Shown: positions 51,495 through 59,720, counted from the first letter of the stretch. The stretch: 64,000 bases of DNA from Chryseobacterium senegalense (GCA_001403755.1 CYUH01000015.1:1280589-1344588), one strand, 5' to 3'. Translations and numbers: made by a program. Notes: generated by a model not told the origin, from the sequence alone.

Positions 51495-52172
51495 ATGAAG
51501 AAAATTGTACTGTTTTTACTAAAGGCTATCGTAGCAATCATGGGATTAGTGGGACTTTATGTTTTATGTGCGTTGCTAATCCCTTATATTGAAATCCCTA
51601 AAAAGCCTGTAGCGGAAACGGAAAACATAGAAATTTATCTGATAACCAATGGAGTTCATTCCGATTTGGTAGTTCCTGTGAAATCTGCAGTATTCGACTG
51701 GAGCAAAGAAATTCCGTTTGAAAATACCTTATCAAAAAGAACCGATTTCAAGTATCTTTCGATTGGTTGGGGCGACAAGGGCTTCTATTTGGACACGCCA
51801 ACTTGGGCAGACTTAAAGGTTTCAACCGCATTGAAAGCCGCATTTTGGTTGAGCGAATCTGCGATGCACTGCACTTTTTATGATGAAATGAAAGTTGGCG
51901 AAGATTGCAAGAAAATCACCCTTACCAAATCGCAATACGAAGAATTGATCAAATTTATCCGAGCAAAATTTGATCGCGATCTAAACGGAAAACCGATTTT
52001 GATAAAAACCGAGGCAGTGTATGGAAAAGATGACGCTTTCTACGAAGCAAAAGGAAGTTACAATTTTGCAGAGACGTGTAATACCTGGACCAACAGAGGA
52101 TTAAAAATTGCCGGGCAAAAAGCAGCGCTATGGACCGCCACAGATCGAGGAATTTTTCAGCATTATAAATAA
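51495..52172 (+). CDS. TIGR02117/DUF2459 membrane-anchored protein
   Basis: A 225-residue protein with one N-terminal membrane helix (about residues 4-30) and a soluble periplasmic domain containing GVHSDLVVPV, YLSIGWGDKGFYLDTPTW, MHCTFYDE and the ETCNTWTNRGLKIAG segment, which together define the TIGR02117 family. Conserved Cys, His and Asn in these motifs suggest a papain-like or NlpC-like hydrolase, but no activity is known. The ATG at 51495 is preferred to the TTG at 51480. A TACATTTG box lies at 51484-51491, 3 nt before the ATG. Confidence 0.82.
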   Translation: MKKIVLFLLKAIVAIMGLVGLYVLCALLIPYIEIPKKPVAETENIEIYLITNGVHSDLVVPVKSAVFDWSKEIPFENTLSKRTDFKYLSIGWGDKGFYLDTPTWADLKVSTALKAAFWLSESAMHCTFYDEMKVGEDCKKITLTKSQYEELIKFIRAKFDRDLNGKPILIKTEAVYGKDDAFYEAKGSYNFAETCNTWTNRGLKIAGQKAALWTATDRGIFQHYK

Positions 52173-52195
52173 AAAAGACTTCCTAAAAAAGGAAG
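52171..52195 (-). terminator. Probable terminator for the YceI remnant
   Basis: On the minus strand CTTCC (52183-52179 complement GGAAG at 52195-52191) forms a short stem followed by a T run at 52176-52171. Confidence 0.45.
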
Positions 52196-52251
52196 CCAAA
52201 AACAAATAATAATGAAAAAGTATAACTGAATTTACTTAAAATGAATCTTTC

Positions 52252-52527
52252 TTAATCATGAATTGCCAAACTGAACAGTAAATCGATTTCGTTTTTCACA
52301 TAAACCATTCCTCCCATTTTCTTTGGTGGAACGATATTGAAATCAGAGAATTTCAATCTTTTGGTTCCGACGAGACTGTTTTGGTTTTTGCTGAATTCGA
52401 TGGTGTATTTTCTTATTACATTCATCATTTTCACCTCTACCATTGCTGTGAATTTATTGGCTGTGGAAATCCAAGGCATTTTGTTTTGATCAAAAAAATC
52501 ATCATCAATCAAAATATTGGGCCTCAA
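52252..52527 (-). pseudogene. C-terminal remnant of a YceI-family protein
   Basis: An open frame of 91 residues matches only the C-terminal half of YceI lipid-binding proteins: DFFDQNKMPWISTANKFTA, then LKFSDFNIVPPKKMGGMVYVKNEIDLLF. The N-terminal half and signal peptide are absent, and the frame begins with a TTG without a promoter. Full-length YceI proteins are about 170-190 residues. It is probably a deletion remnant next to the tRNA-Leu gene. Confidence 0.65.
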
Positions 52528-52588
52528 ATAAAATTTTAATCAAAATTTTTGTCGAATACGGACAAAATGTGGACAGATGAACTAACGT

Positions 52589-52629
52589 AAAAAATCAAAA
52601 CGCCGCTAATCAATGATTAACAGCGTTTT
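52589..52629 (-). terminator. Intrinsic terminator after tRNA-Leu
   Basis: On the minus strand AAAACGC (52629-52623) pairs with GCGTTTT (52603-52597) with further inner pairing, followed by T residues at 52594-52589. Confidence 0.7.
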
Positions 52630-52632
52630 TTG

Positions 52633-52714
52633 TACCCAGTGCCGGAATCGAACCGGCACACCTTGCGGTACTAGAGTTTGAGTCTAGCGCGTCTACCAAT
52701 TCCGCCAACTGGGC
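52633..52714 (-). tRNA. tRNA-Leu (anticodon CAA)
   Basis: An 82-nt cloverleaf on the minus strand: acceptor GCCCAGT pairing with ACTGGGT (a G-T pair at the end), D-arm with GGTAGAC, anticodon stem CTAGA/TCTAG with loop CTCAAAC, a short class II variable arm (TACCGCAAGGT) and T-arm GCCGGTTCGATTCCGGC. The CCA end is not encoded. It reads the UUG codon. Confidence 0.95.
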
Positions 52715-52731
52715 TGCTTTAAATTGGTGTG

Positions 52732-52739
52732 CAAATATA
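52732..52739 (-). promoter_or_regulatory. Putative -7 box for tRNA-Leu
   Basis: TATATTTG on the minus strand, 17 nt before the tRNA 5' end. Confidence 0.5.
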
Positions 52740-52821
52740 GAATTAATTTTTATTTCTGAAAAATAATTTTTCTATAAATTTCATTATTTATAAGACGTTT
52801 CAGCGATTGAGTCGCTTCCAA

Positions 52822-53586
52822 TTAAAATTCAATCTCCATTCCATCGTAAGCAAGATGTACATTTTCAGGAAGTTCCAATTCCGTAACCGCATGCAAACCC
52901 ATGTGATGAGAAATATGCGTTAAATACATTTTTTTAGGTTGCAGCTCCTCGAAAAGTTCCAAAACTTGGGGCAAAATAAAATGCGCAGGGTGAAAATGCT
53001 CTTTTCGGATACAGTTCAGAATCAAAAAATCCAGATTTTTCAACTTTTCTTTTTCAGTTTCCGAGATAAAACTCGCATCGGTTATGTACGCCATTTTCTT
53101 CAACTTAAACCCAAAAATCGGCAAATGATAATGCATCACCTCCATAGGAATAATTTCAGTATCAAACAGTTCAAAATTTTCTGTAATCTCATGAAGTTCA
53201 AACGATGGCGCTCCGGGATATTTATCCTCCGCAAATGCATAAGCAAAACGAGTTTTCAACTCATCTCCTACTCTTTTGGAACAATAGATTGCCATATCTT
53301 TTCTGGTCTTGAATATCAATGGGCGCACATCATCCAAACCAATTACATGATCATTATGCTCATGCGTAAGAAGAATCGCATCCACATGGTCTTCATTATT
53401 CTGCAACATTTGCATCCGGAAATCCGGTCCACAATCGATCAGGAGCTTTTTCCCGGCATCCGTAGTAACCAAAGCTGACGAACGGAAACGATGATCTTTA
53501 GGATCAAAAGACACACAAACATCACATTTACAACCAATTACAGGAATCCCCTGAGAAGTGCCGGTTCCTAAAAATTTCAACTTCAT
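52822..53586 (-). CDS. PhnP-like MBL-fold metallohydrolase
   Basis: A 254-residue metallo-beta-lactamase protein. The N-terminal GTGTSQGIPVIGCKCDVC has the cysteine cluster of PhnP-type phosphodiesterases, and the zinc motif is LLTHEHNDHVIGLDD. Further metal ligands are seen in AYITDASFI and LTHISHHMG. It probably hydrolyses a cyclic phosphodiester, possibly a cyclic nucleotide sugar; no phosphonate genes are nearby. The ATG at 53586 is chosen; the codon at 53652 overlaps the start of the divergent gene. Confidence 0.87.
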   Translation of the reverse strand: MKLKFLGTGTSQGIPVIGCKCDVCVSFDPKDHRFRSSALVTTDAGKKLLIDCGPDFRMQMLQNNEDHVDAILLTHEHNDHVIGLDDVRPLIFKTRKDMAIYCSKRVGDELKTRFAYAFAEDKYPGAPSFELHEITENFELFDTEIIPMEVMHYHLPIFGFKLKKMAYITDASFISETEKEKLKNLDFLILNCIRKEHFHPAHFILPQVLELFEELQPKKMYLTHISHHMGLHAVTELELPENVHLAYDGMEIEF

Positions 53587-53640
53587 TTTTTTTGGCGTTG
53601 GTATTATTATTGGTAAATTTACAAAAAAATAGAATTGCCA

Positions 53641-55071
53641 GTGATTAATCAAAAATTAACACCAAAACAGAAAGCTTTAGCGATTAATTTAGACCCAACA
53701 ATTTACGGAACTTTCGCCGAAATCGGAGCAGGACAAGAAACTGTTCGACATTTCTTCAGAGCTGGTGGAGCTTCACAAACCATTGCGAAAGCGATGTCTG
53801 CTTATGATAAAGATTTTAGCGACGCGATTTATGGTAAAGAAACCAAAAACAGATATGTGACGCAAAATCGTCTCCGTAAGATGCTTCGGTATGAGGTTGC
53901 GTTAATTGAAGAGAGATTAACCAGAGAAAATAATCCCGGCAGAAAATTTTTTTCTTATGCAAATACAGTTACGACCATCAATTTCAATAAAACCCTGAAA
54001 GGTCACGGCTGGGTGGGTTTGCGTTTTCAGCTGAACGAGACCGATGATTACAGTGAAATCGTTCTTCATGTGAAATTCAAAGAAAATGATGCTACTTTGC
54101 AGCAAGAAACACTAGGAAGTCTTGGAGTGAATTTAATTTATGGAGCTTTTAATCTTTCAGATAATCCTAGAAAGCTGATCCAATCACTTTATGATGATAT
54201 TTCTACCGACAATGTGGAAATTGATATGATCGATTTCAGCGGCCCGGCGTTCACTTATGTTGATAACCGATTGATGAGTCTGCAACTAGTAAAAAGCGGT
54301 ATGACAGATGCTGTGATTTTCAACTCAGAGGGAAACAACATGTTGCCGGCAGATATTCTTTACAAAAAAAATATTTTCGCAGTACGAGGCAGTTTCCGAC
54401 CGGTAACATTAGTCAACATCGATATGTTCGAGAAAGGTCTTAAAATGTTTATGGACGATTCCAATTGCGGACATGAAGAGACAGTGGTTCTTTTCGAAAT
54501 TACCATATCAAATTTAAGAGCTGCAGGATATATTGATGAAAGGGATTTCCTCGACAGAGTAGATGTTTTGGCTAAATTGGGCTATACCGTTATTATTTCG
54601 AATTTCTCCGAATATTATCGTCTCATCGATTATTTTGCTAATTATACCAATGGTAAAATTGGTGTTGGAATGGGCGTAAATAACCTTTTGGACGTCTTTG
54701 ATGAAAACTATTACAAAAACCTTTCAGGTGGAATTTTGGAGGCATTTGGAAAATTCTTTAAACAACACATGCGAGTATATCTTTATCCGTATAAAGATCC
54801 TGAAACCCACGAATCACTTACTTCCAACAACTTAAAAGTTCAGGACAATTTAAAGGAATTGTACAAATATTTCAAACTCAATCAACGGATTGTGGATATC
54901 AAAGATTACAACCCCGATTACTCTGAAATATATTCCCGGGAAATACTCCAAAAAATCGCCAACCACGAAACAGGTTGGGAAAAACAAGTACCCGAAGGCG
55001 TTGCTGATATGATTAAGGAACGCGGAATGTTCGGTTATAAAGATGAATTAAAACTCAAAGAATTTTCTTAA
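53641..55071 (+). CDS. Conserved cytosolic protein of unknown function
   Basis: A 476-residue protein with no signal peptide and no membrane segment. It contains PTIYGTFAEIGAGQETVRHF near the N-terminus and GLRFQLNETDDYSE, GVNLIYGAFNLSDNP and NMLPADILYKKNIFAVRGS further on. Homologues are, to my memory, labelled inconsistently as TonB-dependent receptor or nicotinate-nucleotide adenylyltransferase; I see neither a barrel nor the HxGH adenylyltransferase motif. A GTG at 53641 is preferred; a TTG lies two codons upstream and no ATG is near. The GAF gene follows after 9 nt, so the two are co-transcribed. Confidence 0.7.
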   Translation: MINQKLTPKQKALAINLDPTIYGTFAEIGAGQETVRHFFRAGGASQTIAKAMSAYDKDFSDAIYGKETKNRYVTQNRLRKMLRYEVALIEERLTRENNPGRKFFSYANTVTTINFNKTLKGHGWVGLRFQLNETDDYSEIVLHVKFKENDATLQQETLGSLGVNLIYGAFNLSDNPRKLIQSLYDDISTDNVEIDMIDFSGPAFTYVDNRLMSLQLVKSGMTDAVIFNSEGNNMLPADILYKKNIFAVRGSFRPVTLVNIDMFEKGLKMFMDDSNCGHEETVVLFEITISNLRAAGYIDERDFLDRVDVLAKLGYTVIISNFSEYYRLIDYFANYTNGKIGVGMGVNNLLDVFDENYYKNLSGGILEAFGKFFKQHMRVYLYPYKDPETHESLTSNNLKVQDNLKELYKYFKLNQRIVDIKDYNPDYSEIYSREILQKIANHETGWEKQVPEGVADMIKERGMFGYKDELKLKEFS

Positions 55072-55080
55072 TATCATACA

Positions 55081-55530
55081 ATGTCAGAAATAAAAAAAAG
55101 ACTTTCGTCAATCTTAGAAAGTCCAACCCACAACACTGAAGATAAACTTCAAAAAATTTGTCAGCTTTTGGATCAAGAAATATCCTACTTCAACTGGACT
55201 GGATTCTACTTTAAAAATGGAGACAAAGAGGAACTTATTTTGGGCCCTTATGTTGGCGCAGAAACCGATCACACCATTATCCCTTTCGGAAAAGGAATTT
55301 GTGGACAAGTAGCGGTTTCCAACGAAACTTTCGTGGTTCCAGATGTGCATGATCAGGACAATTATCTAAGCTGTTCCATCGATACAAAGGCTGAAATTGT
55401 GGTTCCTATCATCAAAAATGGCGAAAACATTGGGCAAATTGATATCGATTCTCACACTTTAGATCCATTTACCTCCGAGGATCGCGAAATGCTGGAATGG
55501 CTTTGCGACGAGGTTGCGAAAATCATGTAA
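55081..55530 (+). CDS. GAF domain protein, free methionine-R-sulfoxide reductase-like
   Basis: A 149-residue single GAF domain. The motifs FNWTGFYFKNGDKEELILGP, GKGICGQVAVSNETFVVPDV and TKAEIVVPIIKNGENIGQID follow the fRMsr pattern, with two of the three active-site cysteines (Cys in GICG and in NYLSCSID). The first Cys position (usually ACTRI) reads DHTII, so reductase activity is uncertain. It may instead bind a small ligand. It is co-transcribed with the protein of unknown function. Confidence 0.82.
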   Translation: MSEIKKRLSSILESPTHNTEDKLQKICQLLDQEISYFNWTGFYFKNGDKEELILGPYVGAETDHTIIPFGKGICGQVAVSNETFVVPDVHDQDNYLSCSIDTKAEIVVPIIKNGENIGQIDIDSHTLDPFTSEDREMLEWLCDEVAKIM

Positions 55531-55562
55531 AAAAATACGCTCTTTATAAAAGCGAGTAAAAA

Positions 55563-55594
55563 AAACCTTCAGAGTATATCTCCGAAGGTTTTTT
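55563..55594. terminator. Bidirectional terminator, GAF gene / E2 gene
   Basis: AAACCTTC (55563-55570) pairs with GAAGGTTT (55584-55591) and is bordered by A and T runs. Confidence 0.8.
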
Positions 55595-55613
55595 AATGAA
55601 GTTTAACTTTAAA

Positions 55614-56930
55614 TTATATTTCTGTATTCAAATCCCAATTTTGTAAATAATCGTGAACATGTTTCAGGAACATACCACCCAAAGAACCGTCTACTACACG
55701 GTGATCGTAAGAGTGAGACATGAACATCAGATTTCGGATTGCAATTACGTCGCCATCTTTGGTTTCGAGAACTGCAGGTTTCTTAACAATCGCGCCAACG
55801 GCAAGAATTGCCACCTGTGGCTGTGGAATAATTGGTGTTCCCATTAAATTACCAAAACCTCCAACATTGGAAATGGTATAAGTTGCACCTTGTGTATCTT
55901 CCGGTCTGAGTTTCTTGTTTCTCGCTCGGTGTGCTAAATCATTAATTGCTTTAGCCAACCCTGAAAGTGAGAGCTGATCCGCATTTTTAATCACCGGAAC
56001 AATCAGGTTGCCATCCGGAAGTGCAGTTGCCATTCCGATATTGATATTTTTCTTTTTAATGATTTTATCGCCATCCACAGAAACATTGATCAGTGGGAAA
56101 TCCTGAATCGCTTTCACAATAGCTTTCACGAAAATCGGCATATAAGTCAGTTTTTCACCTTCGCGCTTTTCGAAAATATCTTTATGTTTTGTTCTCCATT
56201 TTACGACGTTTGTAACATCAGTTTCGATAAAAGAGGTAACGTGTGGAGAAATTCTTTTCGAATTCACCATCGAATCAGCGATAATTTTTCGAACCCGATC
56301 CATCTGGATGATTTCATCGCCCTCTCCCACTTTCACAGGAATTGCGACAGGAGCTGAAAACTGTACAGGAGCCGATGTTTGAACAACTTCTGCTGGTTTA
56401 CTATTGCCTCGATTTGCAACGTAGGCCAATATATCTTCTTTGGTAATTCTTCCGTCCAAACCGCTTCCTTTGATGGATTGCAATTCGGATTCAGAGATAT
56501 TTTCTTGCTGTGCGATATTTTTAACTAAAGGCGAAAGATAAATTTCACCGGAAAACTCCTGCGGTGCTGAATGATGCAAAGGTTTTTCCAGTTCTTTCAC
56601 TTCTTCACTAGAAAGCTGAGGAATTTCCGTTTGCACTTCGGCATGAGATTTAGCATCCTGTGGTTGCTCTCCTACAGCATCACCGGCTCCATCAATTTCC
56701 AGAATCGCGATTGCTTCACCAATTTTAGCAACTTCATCTTTCTGCTTTAGGATTTTTACAATTTTACCCGAAACTGGTGTTGGTACATCAGAATCTACTT
56801 TATCGGTCGCAATTTCAACGACAGAATCGTCTTCTTTTACGGTATCGCCTTCATTAAACAACCAAGTGATTACTGTAGCTTCCATCACACCTTCTCCCAT
56901 CGAAGGAAGTAATAATTTATATTCTGCCAT
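55614..56930 (-). CDS. Dihydrolipoamide acyltransferase, 2-oxoacid dehydrogenase E2
   Basis: A 438-residue E2 subunit. The lipoyl domain (residues 1-75) carries the lipoylated Lys in EIATDKVDSDVPTP. A Pro/Glu-rich linker, the peripheral-subunit-binding domain (SPLVKNIAQQENI... GLDGRITKEDILAYV) and the catalytic domain with SHSYDHRVVDGSLGG follow. It transfers the acyl group to CoA in a 2-oxoacid dehydrogenase complex; branched-chain type is more likely than pyruvate type, but E1 and E3 genes are not adjacent. The ATG at 56930 is preferred. lipB, which supplies octanoyl groups, lies within 2 kb. Confidence 0.9.
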   Translation of the reverse strand: MAEYKLLLPSMGEGVMEATVITWLFNEGDTVKEDDSVVEIATDKVDSDVPTPVSGKIVKILKQKDEVAKIGEAIAILEIDGAGDAVGEQPQDAKSHAEVQTEIPQLSSEEVKELEKPLHHSAPQEFSGEIYLSPLVKNIAQQENISESELQSIKGSGLDGRITKEDILAYVANRGNSKPAEVVQTSAPVQFSAPVAIPVKVGEGDEIIQMDRVRKIIADSMVNSKRISPHVTSFIETDVTNVVKWRTKHKDIFEKREGEKLTYMPIFVKAIVKAIQDFPLINVSVDGDKIIKKKNINIGMATALPDGNLIVPVIKNADQLSLSGLAKAINDLAHRARNKKLRPEDTQGATYTISNVGGFGNLMGTPIIPQPQVAILAVGAIVKKPAVLETKDGDVIAIRNLMFMSHSYDHRVVDGSLGGMFLKHVHDYLQNWDLNTEI

Positions 56931-56950
56931 TTTTACATTTTGGATTTTCA

Positions 56951-56958
56951 CAAAGATA
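56951..56958 (-). promoter_or_regulatory. Putative -7 box for the E2 gene
   Basis: TATCTTTG on the minus strand, 20 nt before the ATG at 56930. Confidence 0.5.
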
Positions 56959-57085
56959 AAAATTTTTGTGGATTAAAGAAATCTTAATTTTAATGCCTCT
57001 TTTTTGGTTTTATGATAAACATTTTTTGGTTTCGGAATCTTATGTTTTGTGGAAAAGTATTCAACGAATTTTAGTGCGCTTTGAT

Positions 57086-57093
57086 TAAATTTG
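57086..57093 (+). promoter_or_regulatory. Putative -7 box for the monooxygenase-like gene
   Basis: TAAATTTG, 19 nt before the ATG at 57113. Confidence 0.4.
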
Positions 57094-57112
57094 CATTTAT
57101 ATTTTTATAAAA

Positions 57113-57406
57113 ATGAAAAATTTATACATCGTAGCTTTATTCCACATCAAAGAAAATTATTTAATGGATGCTATCGAACTTCTGAAGAAACTCGTATTCG
57201 AAACCAGCAAAGAAGATGGGTGTTTGCAATACGATTTGATCGAAGATATCGAAAATAAAGGAATTTTTTTCTTGGTTGAATTGTGGGAAACTCAGGAACA
57301 CCATTACCAACATACTGGCACCGAGCATTTGAATGAATTTAGGGAACAGATTTCGGGAATGTTCGAGAGAAGCACCGAAGTTTACAAAGGATTTAAAACC
57401 TTCTAA
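57113..57406 (+). CDS. ABM-domain protein, putative quinol monooxygenase
   Basis: A 97-residue dimeric alpha/beta-barrel type protein: YIVALFHIKENYLMDAIELL, then TSKEDGCLQYDLIED, a FLVELWETQEHHYQHTGTEH stretch and a final FREQI helix. The E-x-W and conserved His in the third strand fit antibiotic-biosynthesis-monooxygenase proteins such as YgiN. The substrate is unknown. The deformylase-like gene begins 3 nt after its stop codon, so the two share a transcript. Confidence 0.82.
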   Translation: MKNLYIVALFHIKENYLMDAIELLKKLVFETSKEDGCLQYDLIEDIENKGIFFLVELWETQEHHYQHTGTEHLNEFREQISGMFERSTEVYKGFKTF

Positions 57407-57409
57407 CCC

Positions 57410-58030
57410 ATGAAACGGCTATCGGTTTGGTTTCTTTTTCTTGGATTTTTAGCTTACGGACAACAATATTCTAAATCTGAAAAATCCAGAATTACGGAAG
57501 GGGATATCACAACTCCACTTCCGATTTTTCAAAAAGAAAATTCGTTGCAACATCAGGTTTTGCTGGCAAAATCAGTCAACGTGAAACCGAGAAATCGATA
57601 TTCTAAAATACTGGTAAACCGCATGAAACTCGCATTGCTTTCAACCGGAAGCGGTGTTGGAATTGCTGCACCGCAAGTGGGAATCAATCGGAATATCGTT
57701 TGGGTGCAACGGTTTGATTTGCCTCAAAAACCATTACAATATTTCCTTAATCCGGTTATCATTTGGAAATCCGAAACGTTAAACCTAGGACCAGAAGGAG
57801 ATTTATCAATTGCAGATTTTCGGGATCAATTTTATCGCAGCAAGGTAATACAGCTGGAATACGAAGATTTACATGGCAAAAAACACATCGAAATTATTGA
57901 AGGTTTCACTGCAGTAATTGCTCAACACGAGATTGACCATCTGTTTGGAATTTTAATCTCAGATAAAATTAAAGAGCAAAAGAACAAGGATTTTCAACCT
58001 TTGCAGACCTATCGAGAAATCGTAAAATAA
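57410..58030 (+). CDS. Exported peptide-deformylase-like protein with altered metal site
   Basis: A 206-residue protein of the deformylase fold with an N-terminal signal peptide (about residues 1-18, cleavage after YGQ). The first motif GSGVGIAAPQVG (80-91) and the HEIDH metal motif (His173, Glu174, His177) are intact. In the second motif, EGCLS, the metal-ligand Cys is Asp131 (EGDLS). Classical deformylases are cytosolic and remove the formyl group from nascent proteins. Export and the changed ligand suggest a different substrate or metal. It is unlikely to be the essential deformylase of this organism. Confidence 0.82.
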   Translation: MKRLSVWFLFLGFLAYGQQYSKSEKSRITEGDITTPLPIFQKENSLQHQVLLAKSVNVKPRNRYSKILVNRMKLALLSTGSGVGIAAPQVGINRNIVWVQRFDLPQKPLQYFLNPVIIWKSETLNLGPEGDLSIADFRDQFYRSKVIQLEYEDLHGKKHIEIIEGFTAVIAQHEIDHLFGILISDKIKEQKNKDFQPLQTYREIVK

Positions 58031-58045
58031 ACAGATTTGCTAAAG

Positions 58046-58771
58046 TTATTTCAAATCAGCATCAAACACGTCCTTGAAGTGTTTTTTTATTTTGTCTTTT
58101 AATTCACTTACTTCTTCTACGGAAAATTCCCTCTCAAGTTCGCGCTTCAATGAAGTAACCGTTTTGTCCTTGATGCCACAAGGGATAATGTATTCAAAAT
58201 AGCGCAAATCTGTATTCACATTCAGTGCAAATCCGTGCATGGTAACCCACTTGGAAGTTTTCACACCCATCGCACAAATTTTTCTAGCATACGGTTTTCC
58301 CACGTCCAACCAAACACCGGTTTCACCTTCGCTTCGTTCACCTTTCAGGCCATATTCTGCGATCGTTCTTATAACCACTTCTTCCAAATTTCGCATATAA
58401 AGGTGTATATCCGATTTGAAATTATCCAAATCCAACACCGGATAGCCCACAATTTGTCCGAAACCGTGGTAAGTAATATCGCCACCGCGGTTGGTTTTTA
58501 CAAAAGTTGCATTTATTTCTTTTAACTTCTCAGAATTTGCAAGCATATTCTCTTCATCACCAGATTTCCCTAAGGTATAAACATGCGGATGCTCCACAAA
58601 AAGAAGATAATTAGGAGTTTCTTCATAAGCTCCATCGGTCCTGTCGCGGTTTTTCAATTTCAGCTCGATGATTTCTTTCATCAGTTTTTCCTGATAATTG
58701 AATGCGTCAAGATATTCCATCAAACCTAAATCCTGGAAAAATAAAATTTTATTTTGGGTGGTTGTCATCAT
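58046..58771 (-). CDS. lipB: Octanoyl-ACP:protein octanoyltransferase
   Basis: A 241-residue enzyme with the NRGGDITYHGFGQIVGYPV motif (the usual YHGPGQ has Phe for Pro), the catalytic Lys in ARKICAMGVK and the acyl-bound Cys in IIPCGIKDKTVTSL. It moves octanoyl from ACP to lipoyl domains as the first step of lipoate synthesis. An E2 client is encoded about 1 kb away. Two adjacent ATG codons can start it. Confidence 0.94.
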   Translation of the reverse strand: MMTTTQNKILFFQDLGLMEYLDAFNYQEKLMKEIIELKLKNRDRTDGAYEETPNYLLFVEHPHVYTLGKSGDEENMLANSEKLKEINATFVKTNRGGDITYHGFGQIVGYPVLDLDNFKSDIHLYMRNLEEVVIRTIAEYGLKGERSEGETGVWLDVGKPYARKICAMGVKTSKWVTMHGFALNVNTDLRYFEYIIPCGIKDKTVTSLKRELEREFSVEEVSELKDKIKKHFKDVFDADLK

Positions 58772-58929
58772 AATATTTTAGGAAATCATAGAGATTGTAG
58801 CAAACTATGATGTCGAATTTTTGAAAGCCAAAATTACAAAAATTAATTATTATGCATCGAATAAAAACACATTGAGGTTTAATTTTTGAAATGATCTAAA
58901 ATCATTGAAAAACTTGAATTCTAATAATC

Positions 58930-59565
58930 TTAATTATACTTTTCGTAAGCGTTATCCACGATGTCACCCATCACTTCAAGAAAGATATTTTTATCTTCGG
59001 GATCATTAATATTTAATCCGCAGAACTTACTACCGTTCGATTGCGCGTGAATATTCAAATAATAAGTGGAAGAAATCAGGATGGCCAAAATTGCGCGAAA
59101 TTTTTTATGATTGGCTTTAAAATATGGATGCATAACACTCTGAAAAATCTCTTCACCCACCTCTTCCCGATGATCCGCCAGCTTTCTCAAAATATCATTA
59201 TACTCATACAATTCCCACACGATTATTTTCTGCAACTCTTTATTTTTCGAAATTGCATCAAACATATTTTCAATAAGTATTTTGGCAAATCCTTTTCCGT
59301 GATCAGAAACATCGATATTGGCAAAATCGATATTTTTCATACTACTGCCATAATCTTCCGTCTGAAGATAGGCGTTAATAAGGTTTTCTACAGTCCCAAA
59401 ATATTCATATATCAATTTTTTATCTACTCCCGCAACTTTGGCGATATTGGTGATTTTCAACTCGTGAAAACCCTTGGATTTGATAATTTCGCCAACTGTT
59501 TTAATCAGTTTTTCTTTGGTCCGGTCTTTGTCTCGTATTGGACCACTAACAACTTTTCGTGACAT
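58930..59565 (-). CDS. TetR/AcrR-family transcriptional regulator
   Basis: A 211-residue regulator. The N-terminal HTH (residues 15-60: TKEKLIKTVGEIIKSKGFHE, LKITNIAKVAGVDKKLIYEYFG) is typical TetR. The C-terminal ligand-binding domain is all helical and without recognisable signature. The ligand and targets are unknown; no efflux or enzyme gene is divergently adjacent. A plus-strand promoter-like element lies in the region upstream of its start. Confidence 0.88.
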   Translation of the reverse strand: MSRKVVSGPIRDKDRTKEKLIKTVGEIIKSKGFHELKITNIAKVAGVDKKLIYEYFGTVENLINAYLQTEDYGSSMKNIDFANIDVSDHGKGFAKILIENMFDAISKNKELQKIIVWELYEYNDILRKLADHREEVGEEIFQSVMHPYFKANHKKFRAILAILISSTYYLNIHAQSNGSKFCGLNINDPEDKNIFLEVMGDIVDNAYEKYN

Positions 59566-59618
59566 GATAACGAATTGATTTTAAGATTAAAAAAAATATA
59601 TTATTTTTTATCACTATA

Positions 59619-59648
59619 TTGTGAATTATATTAAAATTTGTATATTTG
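59619..59648 (+). promoter_or_regulatory. Orphan promoter-like element
   Basis: TTG (59619-59621), a 19-nt spacer and TATATTTG (59641-59648) on the plus strand, with no plus-strand gene downstream. Confidence 0.5.
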
Positions 59649-59690
59649 CGAAACAAAAATGATGAGAGAATAACTTCATTTCTTCCATAA

Positions 59691-59720
59691 AATAACCGCC
59701 GAAGCGGTTATTTTTTTTAT
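59691..59720. terminator. Hairpin terminator downstream of the trp operon
   Basis: Perfect 9-bp stem AATAACCGC (59691-59699) with GCGGTTATT (59704-59712). On the minus strand the loop is the very stable C(TTCG)G, fitting a trp operon terminator; on the plus strand a run of T follows, so it can act in both directions. Confidence 0.78.

Noticed and set aside
52939-53478. 179-residue plus-strand ORF opposite the PhnP-like gene
   Set aside because: Shadow of a conserved metallohydrolase; no start signals and no plausible fold.
53641-55071. TonB-dependent receptor
   Set aside because: No signal peptide, plug domain, TonB box or barrel strands, and the length is far too short.
59041-59562. 173-residue plus-strand ORF opposite the TetR gene
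   Set aside because: Antisense shadow; very rich in Phe and Ile and without motif, while the minus strand encodes a clear TetR HTH.
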